Part shown: positions 1 to 8,735 of the stretch, piece by piece
Layout: each line of letters starts with the position of its first letter
How positions within the stretch are numbered: position 1 is the first letter of the stretch
Assembly (NCBI GenBank): GCA_964500965.1
Contig: CAZCQZ010000009.1
Location: 1-57,021 of the forward strand
Source of the DNA: JAISGQ01 sp964500965
GTDB lineage: Bacteria; Bacillota; Clostridia; Oscillospirales; Acutalibacteraceae
Direction of reading: 5' to 3'
DNA length: 57,021 nt
The notes under the pieces: model-generated
The model's input: the letters and a program-made list of their open reading frames with translations, nothing else
The model's database searches: none
Told to the model about the DNA's origin: nothing
Program-made: the position numbers and the translations under genes

Positions 1-59
1 TTCATTTTTGGATTAACAAAACGCCTCAAACCCTGTCAAAACCTGATTTTTGTGGATTT

Positions 60-1580
60 TTACTCCGAGAGGGGTTTCATCGTGGGGAACAGCAGGACAT
101 CTCTTATGGAGTAGCTGTCGGTGAGGAGCATAACCAAACGGTCGATACCGATGCCTATGCCGCCTGTAGGAGGCATACCGTACTCAAGAGCGGTGAGGAA
201 GTCCTCGTCAATGAGGTTTGCTTCTTCGTCGCCGGAAGCGCGAAGCTCCATCTGGCGTACAAAACGCTCGCGCTGGTCAATGGGGTCGTTAAGCTCGGAA
301 TATGCATTCGCAAACTCACAGCCGCCGACAAACAGCTCGAAACGCTCGGTAAGCTCCGGACGGTCGGGCTTTTTCTTTGTAAGAGGAGAAATCTCAATGG
401 GGTGGTCTGTTATGAATGTAGGCTGAATGAGATTCTTTTCTGCAAATTCATCGAAAAACGCAGCAAGAATATCGCCCCAGGTTGCGCCTTTCTTGATTTC
501 AACATTGGCTTTCTTTGCTTCTGCAACGGCACGTTCTGTATCGCAGCGGAAAGAATCGAAATCAACGCCGGAATACTTCTTGACAGCCTCAACCATAGTC
601 ATTCTTGCAAAGGGCTTTTTAAGGCTGATGTCGTTGCCGTTCCACTTGATGTCGGTTGAATCGTTGACAGCAAGGCAACAGGCTTCAAAAATATCCTCAC
701 AACGGCTCATCATGCCGTGATAATCTGTATAAGCTTCGTAAAATTCAATGGTTGTAAATTCGGGGTTGTGCTTAACGTCCATGCCTTCGTTACGGAAAAG
801 CCTGCCGATTTCATAAACACGCTCCATACCGCCGACGATGAGACGCTTGAGGTACAGCTCGGTAGCAATACGCAGATACATATCCATATCAAGGGTGTTG
901 TGATGGGTGATGAACGGTCTTGCGGCAGCGCCGCCTGCAATGAGGTCGAGAACAGGAGTTTCAACCTCAATAAAGCCGATGTTATCAAGATATGAGCGGA
1001 TTGTGGTTATAATCTTTGCTCTCTTTATGAAAGTATCCTGAACCTCCGGATTAACGATAAGATCCATGTATCTCTGACGGTATCTGGTGTCGGTGTCCTT
1101 TAAGCCGTGGAATTTATCGGGCATGGGGCGCAGGCTCTTTGCAAGAAGCCTGATTTCCTTAGCATGTACGCTTATTTCGCCGCGTCTGGTGCGAAAAACA
1201 AAGCCCTTTACCTCGCAGAGGTCACCGGTATCCCAGTTAGCTTTGAAGTCGTTGAAAACCTCCTCGCCGAGGTCGTTTATACGCAGATAGACCTGAATTT
1301 TGCCGCTTCTGTCGCGGACATCAATGAAGTTTGCCTTGCCCATATCACGCCAGGTCATGATACGACCGGCAATGCAAACGTCGGTATTTTCAAGCTCGTC
1401 AAAACGCTCGATAATCTCCGCAGCGGAAATATTTTTATCACAGGTGGTGATTTTAAAGGGGTCAGCCCCGGAATTTTGAAGATGTGCAAGCTTACCGCGC
1501 CTTATTTGCAAAAGTTCATTAAGCTCCTGCTCAGTCTGTTCGGCGTTTTCCGCCTGAGCGTTAAGCAGTTCTTCTGCCAT
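60..1580 (-). CDS. lysS: Lysine--tRNA ligase, class II
   Basis: Charges tRNA-Lys with lysine in the cytoplasm. The 506-residue product has the usual class II length. An N-terminal OB-fold that binds the anticodon lies near residues 70-150 (GRIMTWRDMGKANFIDVRD). The class II catalytic core follows, with motif 1 around residue 205 (FIEVETPVL), motif 2 with FRNEG near 270, and motif 3 near the C-terminus (GIGIGIDRLVML). The ATG is preceded by AAAGGAAT at good spacing. It lies downstream of greA, and a terminator hairpin separates the two genes, so lysS may depend partly on read-through. Identification is secure from the motifs. Confidence 0.97.
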   Translation of the reverse strand: MAEELLNAQAENAEQTEQELNELLQIRRGKLAHLQNSGADPFKITTCDKNISAAEIIERFDELENTDVCIAGRIMTWRDMGKANFIDVRDRSGKIQVYLRINDLGEEVFNDFKANWDTGDLCEVKGFVFRTRRGEISVHAKEIRLLAKSLRPMPDKFHGLKDTDTRYRQRYMDLIVNPEVQDTFIKRAKIITTIRSYLDNIGFIEVETPVLDLIAGGAAARPFITHHNTLDMDMYLRIATELYLKRLIVGGMERVYEIGRLFRNEGMDVKHNPEFTTIEFYEAYTDYHGMMSRCEDIFEACCLAVNDSTDIKWNGNDISLKKPFARMTMVEAVKKYSGVDFDSFRCDTERAVAEAKKANVEIKKGATWGDILAAFFDEFAEKNLIQPTFITDHPIEISPLTKKKPDRPELTERFELFVGGCEFANAYSELNDPIDQRERFVRQMELRASGDEEANLIDEDFLTALEYGMPPTGGIGIGIDRLVMLLTDSYSIRDVLLFPTMKPLSE

Positions 1581-1608
1581 TTATACCATTCCTTTCGTTT
1601 CGTAAAAA

Positions 1609-1645
1609 TGGGGCAGTAAAAAACTTTCGTTTTTTTACAGCCCCA
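1609..1645 (-). terminator. Intrinsic terminator between greA and lysS
   Basis: Hairpin with a GGGGC/GCCCC base and an inner AT-rich stem GTAAAAAA/TTTTTTAC, with one A-A mismatch. On the minus strand it is followed by a run of T. It ends the greA transcript and belongs to the recurring terminator family of this window. Confidence 0.8.
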
Positions 1646-1656
1646 CAGCGAATAGA

Positions 1657-2133
1657 TTACTTGGAAATTTCCAGTATCTTATACTTCTGGATTCCGCCGG
1701 GAGTTTCGATTTCGACGAGCTCGCCGACACTGTGACCGATAAGACCTTTACCCACAGGCGATTCATCGGAAATAAGACCTTTAAGAGGGTCAGCTTCCGT
1801 TGAGCCGACTATGTGATATACTTCCTCCTCATCGTATTCAACATCAAAAACCTTGACCTTTGTGCCGACCTGAGCGGTGTCCGTGGTGATTTCGCTCTGG
1901 TCGATAACACGCACGTGCTTCAATGTTGCTTCGATTTCGCTGATACGAGCCTCAAGCTGAGCCTGTTCGTTCATTGCCTCATCGTACTCGCTGTTTTCGC
2001 TGAGGTCGCCGTGAGAACGGGCTTCCTTAATCTGCTCGGCAATATCCGCACGCTTCTGGGATTTGAGAATTGAAAGTTCCTCCTCCAGTTCGCGGAGGCC
2101 TTCGGCGGTAACAAGAATTTCCTTGCTTGCCAT
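1657..2133 (-). CDS. greA: Transcription elongation factor GreA
   Basis: Binds RNA polymerase in the secondary channel and stimulates cleavage of backtracked transcripts. From the chosen start the product is 158 residues, the normal GreA length. The N-terminal half is a predicted coiled coil (ELEEELSILKSQKRADIAEQ, then SENSEYDEA with the acidic tip residues). The C-terminal half is the FKBP-like domain (VGTKVKVFDVEYDEEE ... ESPVGKGLIGHSVGE). The start at 2133 is preferred over the upstream in-frame ATG at 2163, because GAAAGGAAG lies six bases before it and family members begin near MASKEI. A perfect promoter lies just upstream. Confidence 0.96.
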   Translation of the reverse strand: MASKEILVTAEGLRELEEELSILKSQKRADIAEQIKEARSHGDLSENSEYDEAMNEQAQLEARISEIEATLKHVRVIDQSEITTDTAQVGTKVKVFDVEYDEEEVYHIVGSTEADPLKGLISDESPVGKGLIGHSVGELVEIETPGGIQKYKILEISK

Positions 2134-2176
2134 GACTAACTTCCTTTCAATAACGAATTTCATTTAACATCTGTAT

Positions 2177-2205
2177 ATTATAAGCATTCAAAGTGCTTAT
2201 GTCAA
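2177..2205 (-). promoter_or_regulatory. Sigma-A promoter of greA
   Basis: Minus strand TTGACA (2200-2205), 17-base spacer, TATAAT (2177-2182): a perfect match to both consensus hexamers with ideal spacing, about 45 bases ahead of the greA start codon. Confidence 0.9.
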
Positions 2206-2228
2206 GAAAAATGAAATTGCGAAGCAGG

Positions 2229-4970
2229 CTATTCGGAATATACAACCATAATAATTTCACCGTCATCACCGGCGGAACAGGTGAAATCAGCACGAAAACC
2301 GTTGCCGGCTGTGGTTGAAAAGGTGCTGTGAGTATCGAGATTGTTTTTAATCCGTGAAAGGGAAAGACCGCAGAGAGGCGAGAGCGTGTCATCAAATCTT
2401 CCGGCAAGAGGTATATCGGGGAAAGCCCCGGCTACTGTTTCGTATGTTTGGGCAGTCGGTTCGATTGCCCAAACCGTTTTGACACCGTGCTCAAGTGAAA
2501 CTTTCAAAGCTGCCTGTAATCTGAGCACATCGCGCTGTACTGATTTTTCTTCCGCACGGCGAATGAGAGTCAGACCGCAAATATCGCCGTCGGCGTTTTT
2601 ATAAAAGACAATAATCACGCCAATCCAGCGTCTGAGATTATCCGAATCTTTCAGGCGGCAATGAAAATACAGATAGCTTTTGCCGTTTTCGTACGAGCTG
2701 AGCAGTGCCTCCCTTGAAACGGCGGCGGAAATACTTTCGGTAAACTCCGGGTGAAGATGTTCGGCAGCAACGTTAATAAAGTTGTCAATACTGCTTTCGG
2801 TGGGCAAAAAGCTGCCGAAGCCCTCCGCGGAAGCAAGCACGCTGATAGTGTTTTTTGAAAGATTCGACAGAAGTATCTGCGGATAGAAATTTGTCAGTGA
2901 AGACATCATGCATCTGAATTCGAGGTTATTAAACAGCGCGCTGTTTTTCATTGCAACAAATTCATAAGGCTTATATCTGAAATCGTTTCCGAACATGTCA
3001 TCTGTGAAATAGGTGAAATCGTTACCGCCATTGCTTTTTACGTGATAAAGCGCAATATCGGCACGCTTGTAAAGCGCGGCAAAGTCGTGAACATTTTCGT
3101 CAGCCAGTGCAATACCCATACTGCAATGGAACGAATTGTCGTTATTTTCACCGACGGTAGCGTTTGAAAGCCTGCGGAGCAAAGCGGTCAGCAGTTCATC
3201 GAGATTTTCCGGCTCCGGAAAATTGGGAAGAAATACCAGAAATTCGTCACCGCCCAGTCGCCCCTCCATGCCGATGCGTTTAAACGTGGCGATAAGCTCG
3301 TCGGAAATGGCACAAATTGCACGGTCGCCCTGAGCGTGACCGAGGACGTCGTTTATATATTTAAGGTCATCGAGGTCGATGAGAATAAATATACTGTTCC
3401 TGTAATCGGCTTCGAGAGATTCGGTGATTTTGCTTTCAATGGTTGCGCGGTTGTAAAGCCCGGTCAGACCGTCATTTTCCGCCTGATAAATTATGTTGAG
3501 CTGCTTCAGCTTGGCGTCGGTAACATCGGTAAGCGTCATAAGCAGCTTTATGTGCTCGGTGTAGGGGTCGGTGACAAGCTGTACAGAACAGTGAATCCAG
3601 AGCTTTCTGCCGTCCTCAAGCTGTATCGGCCAGTCGTCGGAAATGCGTCGCTGCTCCTGCTTGTAGGCTTCAAGCAGATTTTCTCTTGTGAGATATGTGT
3701 TAACTCTGCGCTGCTGTTTTTTCTTGCTGATATTTTCGGAAAGATAATTTGCGGTTTCGGTAAAGGTTTTATCAATAAACGATTCCGTAAACGGTTCAAT
3801 TATGCCGATTTGTTTTTCAACGAGGTCGGCGGTAATATCAAATTCAAAGAAGACGGATTCGTTGGAAAGTGCGCTGTCAATAGTCTGCTGGTATCTGGCG
3901 TGAGATATTTCACGGTCGTGCTGTTCGGTCACATCGAGCAGGGTAATGACAGCACCGATAACAGAGCCGCATTCGTCCGACATGGAAGTGGAACGCACGT
4001 CAAACCAGCGGTCAACGCCGTCAATACAGGTTAAAAACAGCTTGAAAGAGCCTTCGCGTTCACCGTTTCTGATTCTGTTCAAAAATTCATCAAGCTGTTG
4101 AGCGTATGTTTCCTGAATAAGGGAGAGGTCGGTAAGTGTGCTGACCGGGTCAACGCAGTAATCGGGAAGACCGCAGCGCACTGCAAATTCGACATTTATA
4201 GAGCGAAGCTCGTTTTTGCGGACATCAAAATAGTAAACGACGCGTTCGGAATGTTCACCGACAATGCTCATTATTTTTTCATCGTGACGAAGCTTTTCCA
4301 ACATATTGTAACGGTCGGTCACATCGGTAAAAACACTTATAAAGCCTACACTGCCGTCCTCGTCCACAAAACGCGAAGCAACCTCCTGCACTCTTACAGG
4401 CTCTCCGTTCTTCTTGTACATTCTGTATTCAAGAGTAATTCGGTCAATGCCCTCATCGGAAGCCCTGCGCAATACCTCCGTGGCGGCGGAAAGGTCATTT
4501 TCGTCAACCATGCCGCGCAAACCGTTTTCGTGGATTTCATCAATATCCTCCTTGCTGTAGCCGTACAGCAGAAAGAGGTTGCCGTTGAGATAAGGCATGG
4601 GTCGCCAGTCAAGATAATACATAATAATGGCGGCAGGGAGAGCTTCATAGACAAATCGCTCATAATATCGTGACATTTCAAGCTGGTCAGATGCCTTGAG
4701 CGTGGTGACGGAATCGGATTGAGGAGAATCAAAGCTGCGATCAACGGTAAGAACGGCAACGCCGGAAAGGGTGCTGCCGTGTAAAAGCGAGGACTTGCTG
4801 ACGGAATCGGTGATTATCAGGTCGATAGGCTTTGTTCTGAGAAGTTCAAGTGCAGATGCCGTGTCATAAACCGAGATATAACGTGTATTTTCCGCAAATA
4901 ATTTTGAAAATTGCTCTGCATCTGAACGGGAAACGTTTAAAAGAAGTACGTTTTTCTGTTCGTTATTCAC
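2229..4970 (-). CDS. Multi-PAS diguanylate cyclase (GGDEF)
   Basis: Predicted to make cyclic di-GMP from two GTP. The order of domains is: a degenerate receiver-like N-terminus (residues 1-90, no membrane segment); three PAS/PAC sensor modules (roughly 95-230, 235-360 and 365-500; the first ends in FTDVTDR, the third in LTDVTDAK); a GGDEF domain (about 505-670) with an intact GGDEF motif in GRLGGDEFLVF; and a C-terminal PAS-like region of about 200 residues. The RxxD inhibitory site upstream of GGDEF is degenerate (K and G at the key positions), so classical product inhibition is unlikely. No EAL domain is present. The start is probably GTG at 4970 (AGGGAAG ten bases upstream); TTG at 4976 is the alternative. 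An open frame extends to 5066 but has no better ribosome binding site. Confidence 0.88.
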   Translation of the reverse strand: MNNEQKNVLLLNVSRSDAEQFSKLFAENTRYISVYDTASALELLRTKPIDLIITDSVSKSSLLHGSTLSGVAVLTVDRSFDSPQSDSVTTLKASDQLEMSRYYERFVYEALPAAIIMYYLDWRPMPYLNGNLFLLYGYSKEDIDEIHENGLRGMVDENDLSAATEVLRRASDEGIDRITLEYRMYKKNGEPVRVQEVASRFVDEDGSVGFISVFTDVTDRYNMLEKLRHDEKIMSIVGEHSERVVYYFDVRKNELRSINVEFAVRCGLPDYCVDPVSTLTDLSLIQETYAQQLDEFLNRIRNGEREGSFKLFLTCIDGVDRWFDVRSTSMSDECGSVIGAVITLLDVTEQHDREISHARYQQTIDSALSNESVFFEFDITADLVEKQIGIIEPFTESFIDKTFTETANYLSENISKKKQQRRVNTYLTRENLLEAYKQEQRRISDDWPIQLEDGRKLWIHCSVQLVTDPYTEHIKLLMTLTDVTDAKLKQLNIIYQAENDGLTGLYNRATIESKITESLEADYRNSIFILIDLDDLKYINDVLGHAQGDRAICAISDELIATFKRIGMEGRLGGDEFLVFLPNFPEPENLDELLTALLRRLSNATVGENNDNSFHCSMGIALADENVHDFAALYKRADIALYHVKSNGGNDFTYFTDDMFGNDFRYKPYEFVAMKNSALFNNLEFRCMMSSLTNFYPQILLSNLSKNTISVLASAEGFGSFLPTESSIDNFINVAAEHLHPEFTESISAAVSREALLSSYENGKSYLYFHCRLKDSDNLRRWIGVIIVFYKNADGDICGLTLIRRAEEKSVQRDVLRLQAALKVSLEHGVKTVWAIEPTAQTYETVAGAFPDIPLAGRFDDTLSPLCGLSLSRIKNNLDTHSTFSTTAGNGFRADFTCSAGDDGEIIMVVYSE

Positions 4971-5112
4971 TGACAAATCACTTCCCTGTAGGTTGAATAA
5001 AAGTCTGCATACAGACAGCCGGACACAATGAAAACAAACCGTTGTTTTGGCAAAAGGAATTTGCATTGTGCCTGTGACAAAAATATTTCAAATATATCAA
5101 GGTTTAGCATAT

Positions 5113-5141
5113 ATTATACACCGGCAGAAAACTATTTTCAA
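5113..5141 (-). promoter_or_regulatory. Promoter of the diguanylate cyclase gene
   Basis: Minus strand TTGAAA (5136-5141), 17-base spacer, TATAAT (5113-5118). The start site would be near 5106, giving a leader of about 135 bases. The divergent region 4971-5328 holds this promoter and the tarI promoter; no other gene is seen in it. Confidence 0.65.
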
Positions 5142-5255
5142 CGATTGAATAAAAAATCCATGTATTGCTCAAAAAATGTCAGAAAATTATGTGCAAGGTC
5201 ACGGAAATGACCATTGATAAAATGCATATTTTTTGTTAACGAAGTCGTTGTCGCC

Positions 5256-5284
5256 TTGACATGAAAAGCGGCGGACGGTATAAT
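5256..5284 (+). promoter_or_regulatory. Consensus sigma-A promoter of tarIJ
   Basis: TTGACA (5256-5261), 17-base spacer, TATAAT (5279-5284): perfect hexamers and spacing. A 9-bp perfect inverted repeat begins two bases after the -10 box. Confidence 0.9.
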
Positions 5285-5285
5285 T

Positions 5286-5308
5286 GATTTATCGAAAAAC
5301 GATAAATC
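5286..5308 (+). promoter_or_regulatory. Palindrome at the tarIJ transcription start (operator or hairpin)
   Basis: GATTTATCG (5286-5294), AAAAA, CGATAAATC (5300-5308): a perfect 9-bp inverted repeat covering about -5 to +18 of the predicted transcript. Such placement fits a repressor operator; a 5' mRNA-stabilising hairpin is the alternative. There is no T-run after it, so it is not a terminator. Confidence 0.6.
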
Positions 5309-5328
5309 CTTTTGTTGGAGGAAGAAAA

Positions 5329-6042
5329 ATGATTTATGCGGGAATACTTGCAGGAGGAATCGGCAGCAGAATGGGTGTAACAGGTATGCCCAAACAGTTT
5401 CTCTCCGTCGGAGGAAAGCCGATTATCATTCACACAATAGAAAAATTCCTTATGTGCGGACGCTTTGACCGTATTTACGTGGCTGTGGTCAGCGACTATG
5501 TTTCACACATGACCGATATACTTGAAAAGGCAATCGGAAAGACCGACAAAGTGACGGTTATTGAGGGCGGTGCGGACAGAAACGGAAGCATTGTTAACGT
5601 AATTAACGCAATACGCAAAAACGATTCATCTCCGGACAGTATTCTTGTAACGCATGATGCGGTACGACCCTTTGTCTCCGCAAGGATTATCGAGGAAAAC
5701 ATTGATGCGGCAATCGAATACGGAGCGACGGATACCGTCATTCCCGCAACGGATACTATCATTCGTTCTTCGGACGGCTTAAAGCTCACGGAAATCCCGG
5801 TACGTGACGAGCTTTACAACGGTCAGACGCCGCAGTCTTTCCGCATAAGCCTGTTTGAAGAAGATTTTTACGCACTGAGCGATGAGCAGAAAAAGATACT
5901 GACCGATGCCTGCAAGATATTCGTATTATCGGGAAGAACCGTGCGTATGGTAAAGGGAGACGCATACAACATGAAAATCACAACTCCCTTTGACCTGCGC
6001 CTTGCCGAGGCGATAGTCGCGGAGGAGCTTAGCCATGATTAA
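5329..6042 (+). CDS. tarI: Ribitol-5-phosphate cytidylyltransferase (IspD/TarI family)
   Basis: Predicted to couple CTP and D-ribitol 5-phosphate into CDP-ribitol. The 237-residue product starts with the nucleotide-binding signature AGILAGGIGSRMG and keeps PKQFL, THDAVRPF, NGQTPQSF and TTPFDL, in the form known from staphylococcal TarI; the paralogue IspD is the alternative. The directly following gene is a TarJ-type reductase, overlapping by eight bases, and this strongly favours TarI. The ATG at 5329 has GGAGGAAG upstream; the earlier in-frame start at 5284 lies inside the promoter. No polymerase (TarL/TarF) gene is present in the window. Confidence 0.87.
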   Translation: MIYAGILAGGIGSRMGVTGMPKQFLSVGGKPIIIHTIEKFLMCGRFDRIYVAVVSDYVSHMTDILEKAIGKTDKVTVIEGGADRNGSIVNVINAIRKNDSSPDSILVTHDAVRPFVSARIIEENIDAAIEYGATDTVIPATDTIIRSSDGLKLTEIPVRDELYNGQTPQSFRISLFEEDFYALSDEQKKILTDACKIFVLSGRTVRMVKGDAYNMKITTPFDLRLAEAIVAEELSHD

Positions 6043-7054
6043 CAGACTTTATCGGCTCGTAGCACCGAAGCAGATACAGGTGAATTTTTCAAACATCGAC
6101 CTTAATACCTCAGATGTTATAGTAAGACCGAGATTTTTGTCCATATGCGCGGCAGACCAGAGGTATTTTCAGGGATTGCGTTCGCCGGAGGCACTGAAAA
6201 AGAAGCTGCCCATGGCGCTTATTCACGAATGTGCAGGCGTTGTCGTCCATGATGCAAAGGGCGAATATAAAGCAGGGCAAAAGGTGTTGCTTGTTCCGAA
6301 TCAGCCCTTTGCGCCGCAGGGTATAATCAGGGATAATTATGCCGCGACTTCAAAATTTCGTGCCAGCGGTTATGACGGATTCATGCAGGAATATGTGTCA
6401 ATAGTCCGCGAGTGCCTTGTGCCGTATGAAAATATTGACGATTCTATCGCGTCAATATGTGAGCTTATCAGCGTTGCGGTGCATTCGGTAACCTCTTTTA
6501 TGCAGACAGCGCATAGCATACGTGACAGTGTTGCGGTTTTCGGAGACGGAAATCTGGGATATATAACCGCGCTTCTCATCAAAACGTTAATGCCGGAAAC
6601 AAAGCTTCACGTAATGGGCGTAGTTGAAGAAAAGCTTGCGTTGTTTTCATTTGCCGATGAGATACATCATTCCGACAGACTGCCGGGTGACCTGCGCGTT
6701 GACCATGCTTTTGAATGTGTCGGCGGTCAGGTGTCGGGTTCGATTATCAACACGATAATTGACATAATAAACCCCCAGGGCACGATTATGCTCATGGGCG
6801 TTTCGGAACAGCCGGTGCCGATAAATACCCGTATGGTGCTTGAGAGAGGGCTTACTCTTATCGGCAGAAGTCGTTCGACAACAAAGGATTTTGAATACAC
6901 GCGTGATTTGCTTGAAAGTCATCCGGATATGCAGCGCAGACTGCGCAGAATTATTCACGAAACCGTGCAGGTCAGCACTATTGAGGATATGACCAATGTT
7001 TTCAACCGCGATTATTCAAATCCTTATAAGACCGTTATGCAGTGGAATATATAA
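6035..7054 (+). CDS. tarJ: Ribulose-5-phosphate reductase (TarJ-type alcohol dehydrogenase)
   Basis: Predicted to reduce D-ribulose 5-phosphate to ribitol 5-phosphate, the substrate of the neighbouring TarI. The 339-residue product belongs to the medium-chain dehydrogenase family. N-terminal strings typical of TarJ are visible (INRLYRLVAPKQIQV, SICAADQRYF, LIHECAGVVV), with the Cys and the His-Glu pair expected to bind catalytic zinc. The Rossmann segment carries FGDGNLGYITALL, and DHAFECVGG follows. The start codon overlaps the end of tarI, so translation is probably coupled. Confidence 0.87.
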   Translation: MINRLYRLVAPKQIQVNFSNIDLNTSDVIVRPRFLSICAADQRYFQGLRSPEALKKKLPMALIHECAGVVVHDAKGEYKAGQKVLLVPNQPFAPQGIIRDNYAATSKFRASGYDGFMQEYVSIVRECLVPYENIDDSIASICELISVAVHSVTSFMQTAHSIRDSVAVFGDGNLGYITALLIKTLMPETKLHVMGVVEEKLALFSFADEIHHSDRLPGDLRVDHAFECVGGQVSGSIINTIIDIINPQGTIMLMGVSEQPVPINTRMVLERGLTLIGRSRSTTKDFEYTRDLLESHPDMQRRLRRIIHETVQVSTIEDMTNVFNRDYSNPYKTVMQWNI

Positions 7055-7065
7055 AGGTGCTGAAA

Positions 7066-7262
7066 AACGCAGACCGCATAAAACAGGATATTAACCGGAT
7101 AGTTTAATATACAGTTTTGCGGTAGTCTATATAAAAAGTTATTAAGTATGCAAAACTGTAAAGGTTTTCATGCTTTATGCCAAACGGACAAACCTCACCT
7201 CTCGACGTACCCTTGTACGCCTTTGAGTTCGGTTTGTCCGTTCTGCATCTTTTTTCTATCCC
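7066..7262 (+). repeat. Dispersed structured element, copy A
   Basis: About 197 bases in the gap between the convergent tarJ and flavin reductase genes. It shares its 5' block (GCAGACCGCATAAAACA), a conserved TCTCGACGTACCCTTGTACG core and a TCTGCATCTTTTT tail with copy B at 11439-11625. The 3' part folds as ACGGACAAACC / GGTTTGTCCGT around the core, and the ends GCAGA and TCTGC can close the element. Copy A also has a private 10-bp inverted repeat, ACAGTTTTGC (7111-7120) / GCAAAACTGT (7150-7159). It could be a small RNA with its own U-rich end, or a short non-autonomous mobile repeat. Confidence 0.75.
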
Positions 7263-7270
7263 AAAAAAGG

Positions 7271-7768
7271 CTAATCTTTTTTAAGACATTTGACAATTTC
7301 ACCCATATAAATGTAGTGATAGTCACCGCCGGAATAATTTTTTTCGATTGAAGAATCGAGAAAACATTCGGGCTTAATCCTGTCCCTGTAAATCTTGCGG
7401 CAGATGAGCACCGTTTCCGATTCTTCAAAATAAGGTGCAAGGTCTGTTGATACAACGGTCAAACCGGCATCTGCGATTTTGTCGCAGTCTCTGCCGCTTA
7501 CCGTTCCGCAAAGCTTCAGAGCCTGCCTGTATTCTTCACCGAAAAAGCAAAGTGAGAAATACTCCTCATTTTCGACAAATTCAAAGGTGTATCTTTGAGG
7601 ACGGATATAGCAGGTTGCAACCTCACTGTTCCACATAATGCCCAGACCGCCCCAGCTTGCGGTCATGGTGTTGACCTTTTCACTTCCTGCGGTAATAAGC
7701 ATCCATTGTTTGTTTATGGCATGAAAGACGTTTTGGTTAAGTGAGTAAACCGATATTTCCTTATGCAT
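7271..7768 (-). CDS. Flavin reductase family protein
   Basis: A 165-residue FMN-binding split-barrel protein of the flavin reductase/flavoredoxin type. The N-terminal half has the flavin-pocket pattern NTMTASWGGLGIMWN followed by VATCYIRPQRYTFEFVE, and the C-terminal half has GDYHYIYMGEIVKCL. Members bind FMN and pass electrons from NAD(P)H; the partner is not evident here. The ATG is preceded by AAAGGAG. It is a single-gene unit between element A and the DUF4097 operon. Confidence 0.82.
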   Translation of the reverse strand: MHKEISVYSLNQNVFHAINKQWMLITAGSEKVNTMTASWGGLGIMWNSEVATCYIRPQRYTFEFVENEEYFSLCFFGEEYRQALKLCGTVSGRDCDKIADAGLTVVSTDLAPYFEESETVLICRKIYRDRIKPECFLDSSIEKNYSGGDYHYIYMGEIVKCLKKD

Positions 7769-7810
7769 AGTAAAACTCCTTTCGGTATTATAATATGAAA
7801 GATTTAAAAA

Positions 7811-8734
7811 TCAGACAGCACCAAAGGCGATTTGACCGAAAAAGTTGCTTATGGCGAATTTAACGCCGCTTTCGCTTTCGGTGAGATTGCAACGTATATC
7901 CGCATAGCTGTTGCTTTTTGTAAGGTGTAACACGGTGTCGGCAGGAAGCATAATATCAATTTCCCCCATGCAGTTTTTGACATTGCAGCTTTCCGTGGGA
8001 ACAACGCGGGATTCAAACACGGCAGAGCCAAGAAGATTATCCACCGTACAGCCTGCGAAATTGCCGTAAAAATCGAAGTCACCGGCGGCTGAAAAAATGC
8101 TGAGATATTCGGCTGTGATTTCCGTTGCGGCAAGCTCACCGGCATAATTTTCGATACTTAATGAGGAGACGGTGACGTTTGAAATTTCAGAATCGCCGGT
8201 GCAGTCTTTGACGATTATATCCCAATCGCTTTTATCCGGTACACAAATCGTAACAGAGCCGACGGAGGAATCAAAATAACAGGGCATGTCGGCGGCGCTG
8301 ATTGTCAGTGTTGAGGAAACAGCGTCCGTATTGCAGGAGAAAAGCTTTTCTCCGTTAATACCATCGGGATATTTGCCGGTAAATGAAAGGGAAATATCCT
8401 CACGTTGAGAGCCGATTACGGTAATATCGTAGCCGATGTTTTCGATAACAAGAGTGTGGATATTATCTGCGGAAACACCGTCAATGACAAAGGGGCTTGA
8501 TAAATATTCATCGTTATAGTCTATGGTGACACTGCCGGAAATATATTTCAAATAATTAACCGCAGTATTCAGACCGTTGTTTATGCCGAACTGCGAAAGC
8601 TTTTCGGGGAGATTTATATCCCTTACAACATCAACTGCACCTCTTGCAACGAGCACGCCGCCGCCGATGAAGCTGCACAGCATTACTATTGTGAGCACAA
8701 TTACGGATATTATAAGACCTTTTTTCTTTTTCAT
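7811..8734 (-). CDS. DUF4097-type membrane-anchored beta-repeat protein
   Basis: A 307-residue protein with one N-terminal membrane segment (residues 6-30, IISVIVLTIVMLCSFIGGG) and an extracytoplasmic part rich in short beta strands (DITVIGSQREDISLSFTG, SSVGSVTICVPDKSDW, FDFYGNFAGCTVDNLLGSAVF). This matches the DUF4097 putative adhesin-like fold. It is the last gene of a PadR-DUF1700-DUF4097 operon, a common Firmicutes arrangement of unknown exact role. It starts one base after the DUF1700 stop, so it is likely co-translated. Confidence 0.75.
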   Translation of the reverse strand: MKKKKGLIISVIVLTIVMLCSFIGGGVLVARGAVDVVRDINLPEKLSQFGINNGLNTAVNYLKYISGSVTIDYNDEYLSSPFVIDGVSADNIHTLVIENIGYDITVIGSQREDISLSFTGKYPDGINGEKLFSCNTDAVSSTLTISAADMPCYFDSSVGSVTICVPDKSDWDIIVKDCTGDSEISNVTVSSLSIENYAGELAATEITAEYLSIFSAAGDFDFYGNFAGCTVDNLLGSAVFESRVVPTESCNVKNCMGEIDIMLPADTVLHLTKSNSYADIRCNLTESESGVKFAISNFFGQIAFGAV

Positions 8735-8735
8735 T

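Noticed and set aside
3336..4034. 232-codon plus-strand frame inside the diguanylate cyclase gene
   Set aside because: Antisense shadow of a clear multi-domain gene; no family features.
7195..7455. 86-codon minus-strand frame ending in repeat copy A
   Set aside because: Overlaps the flavin reductase in another frame and the repeat; no ribosome binding site.
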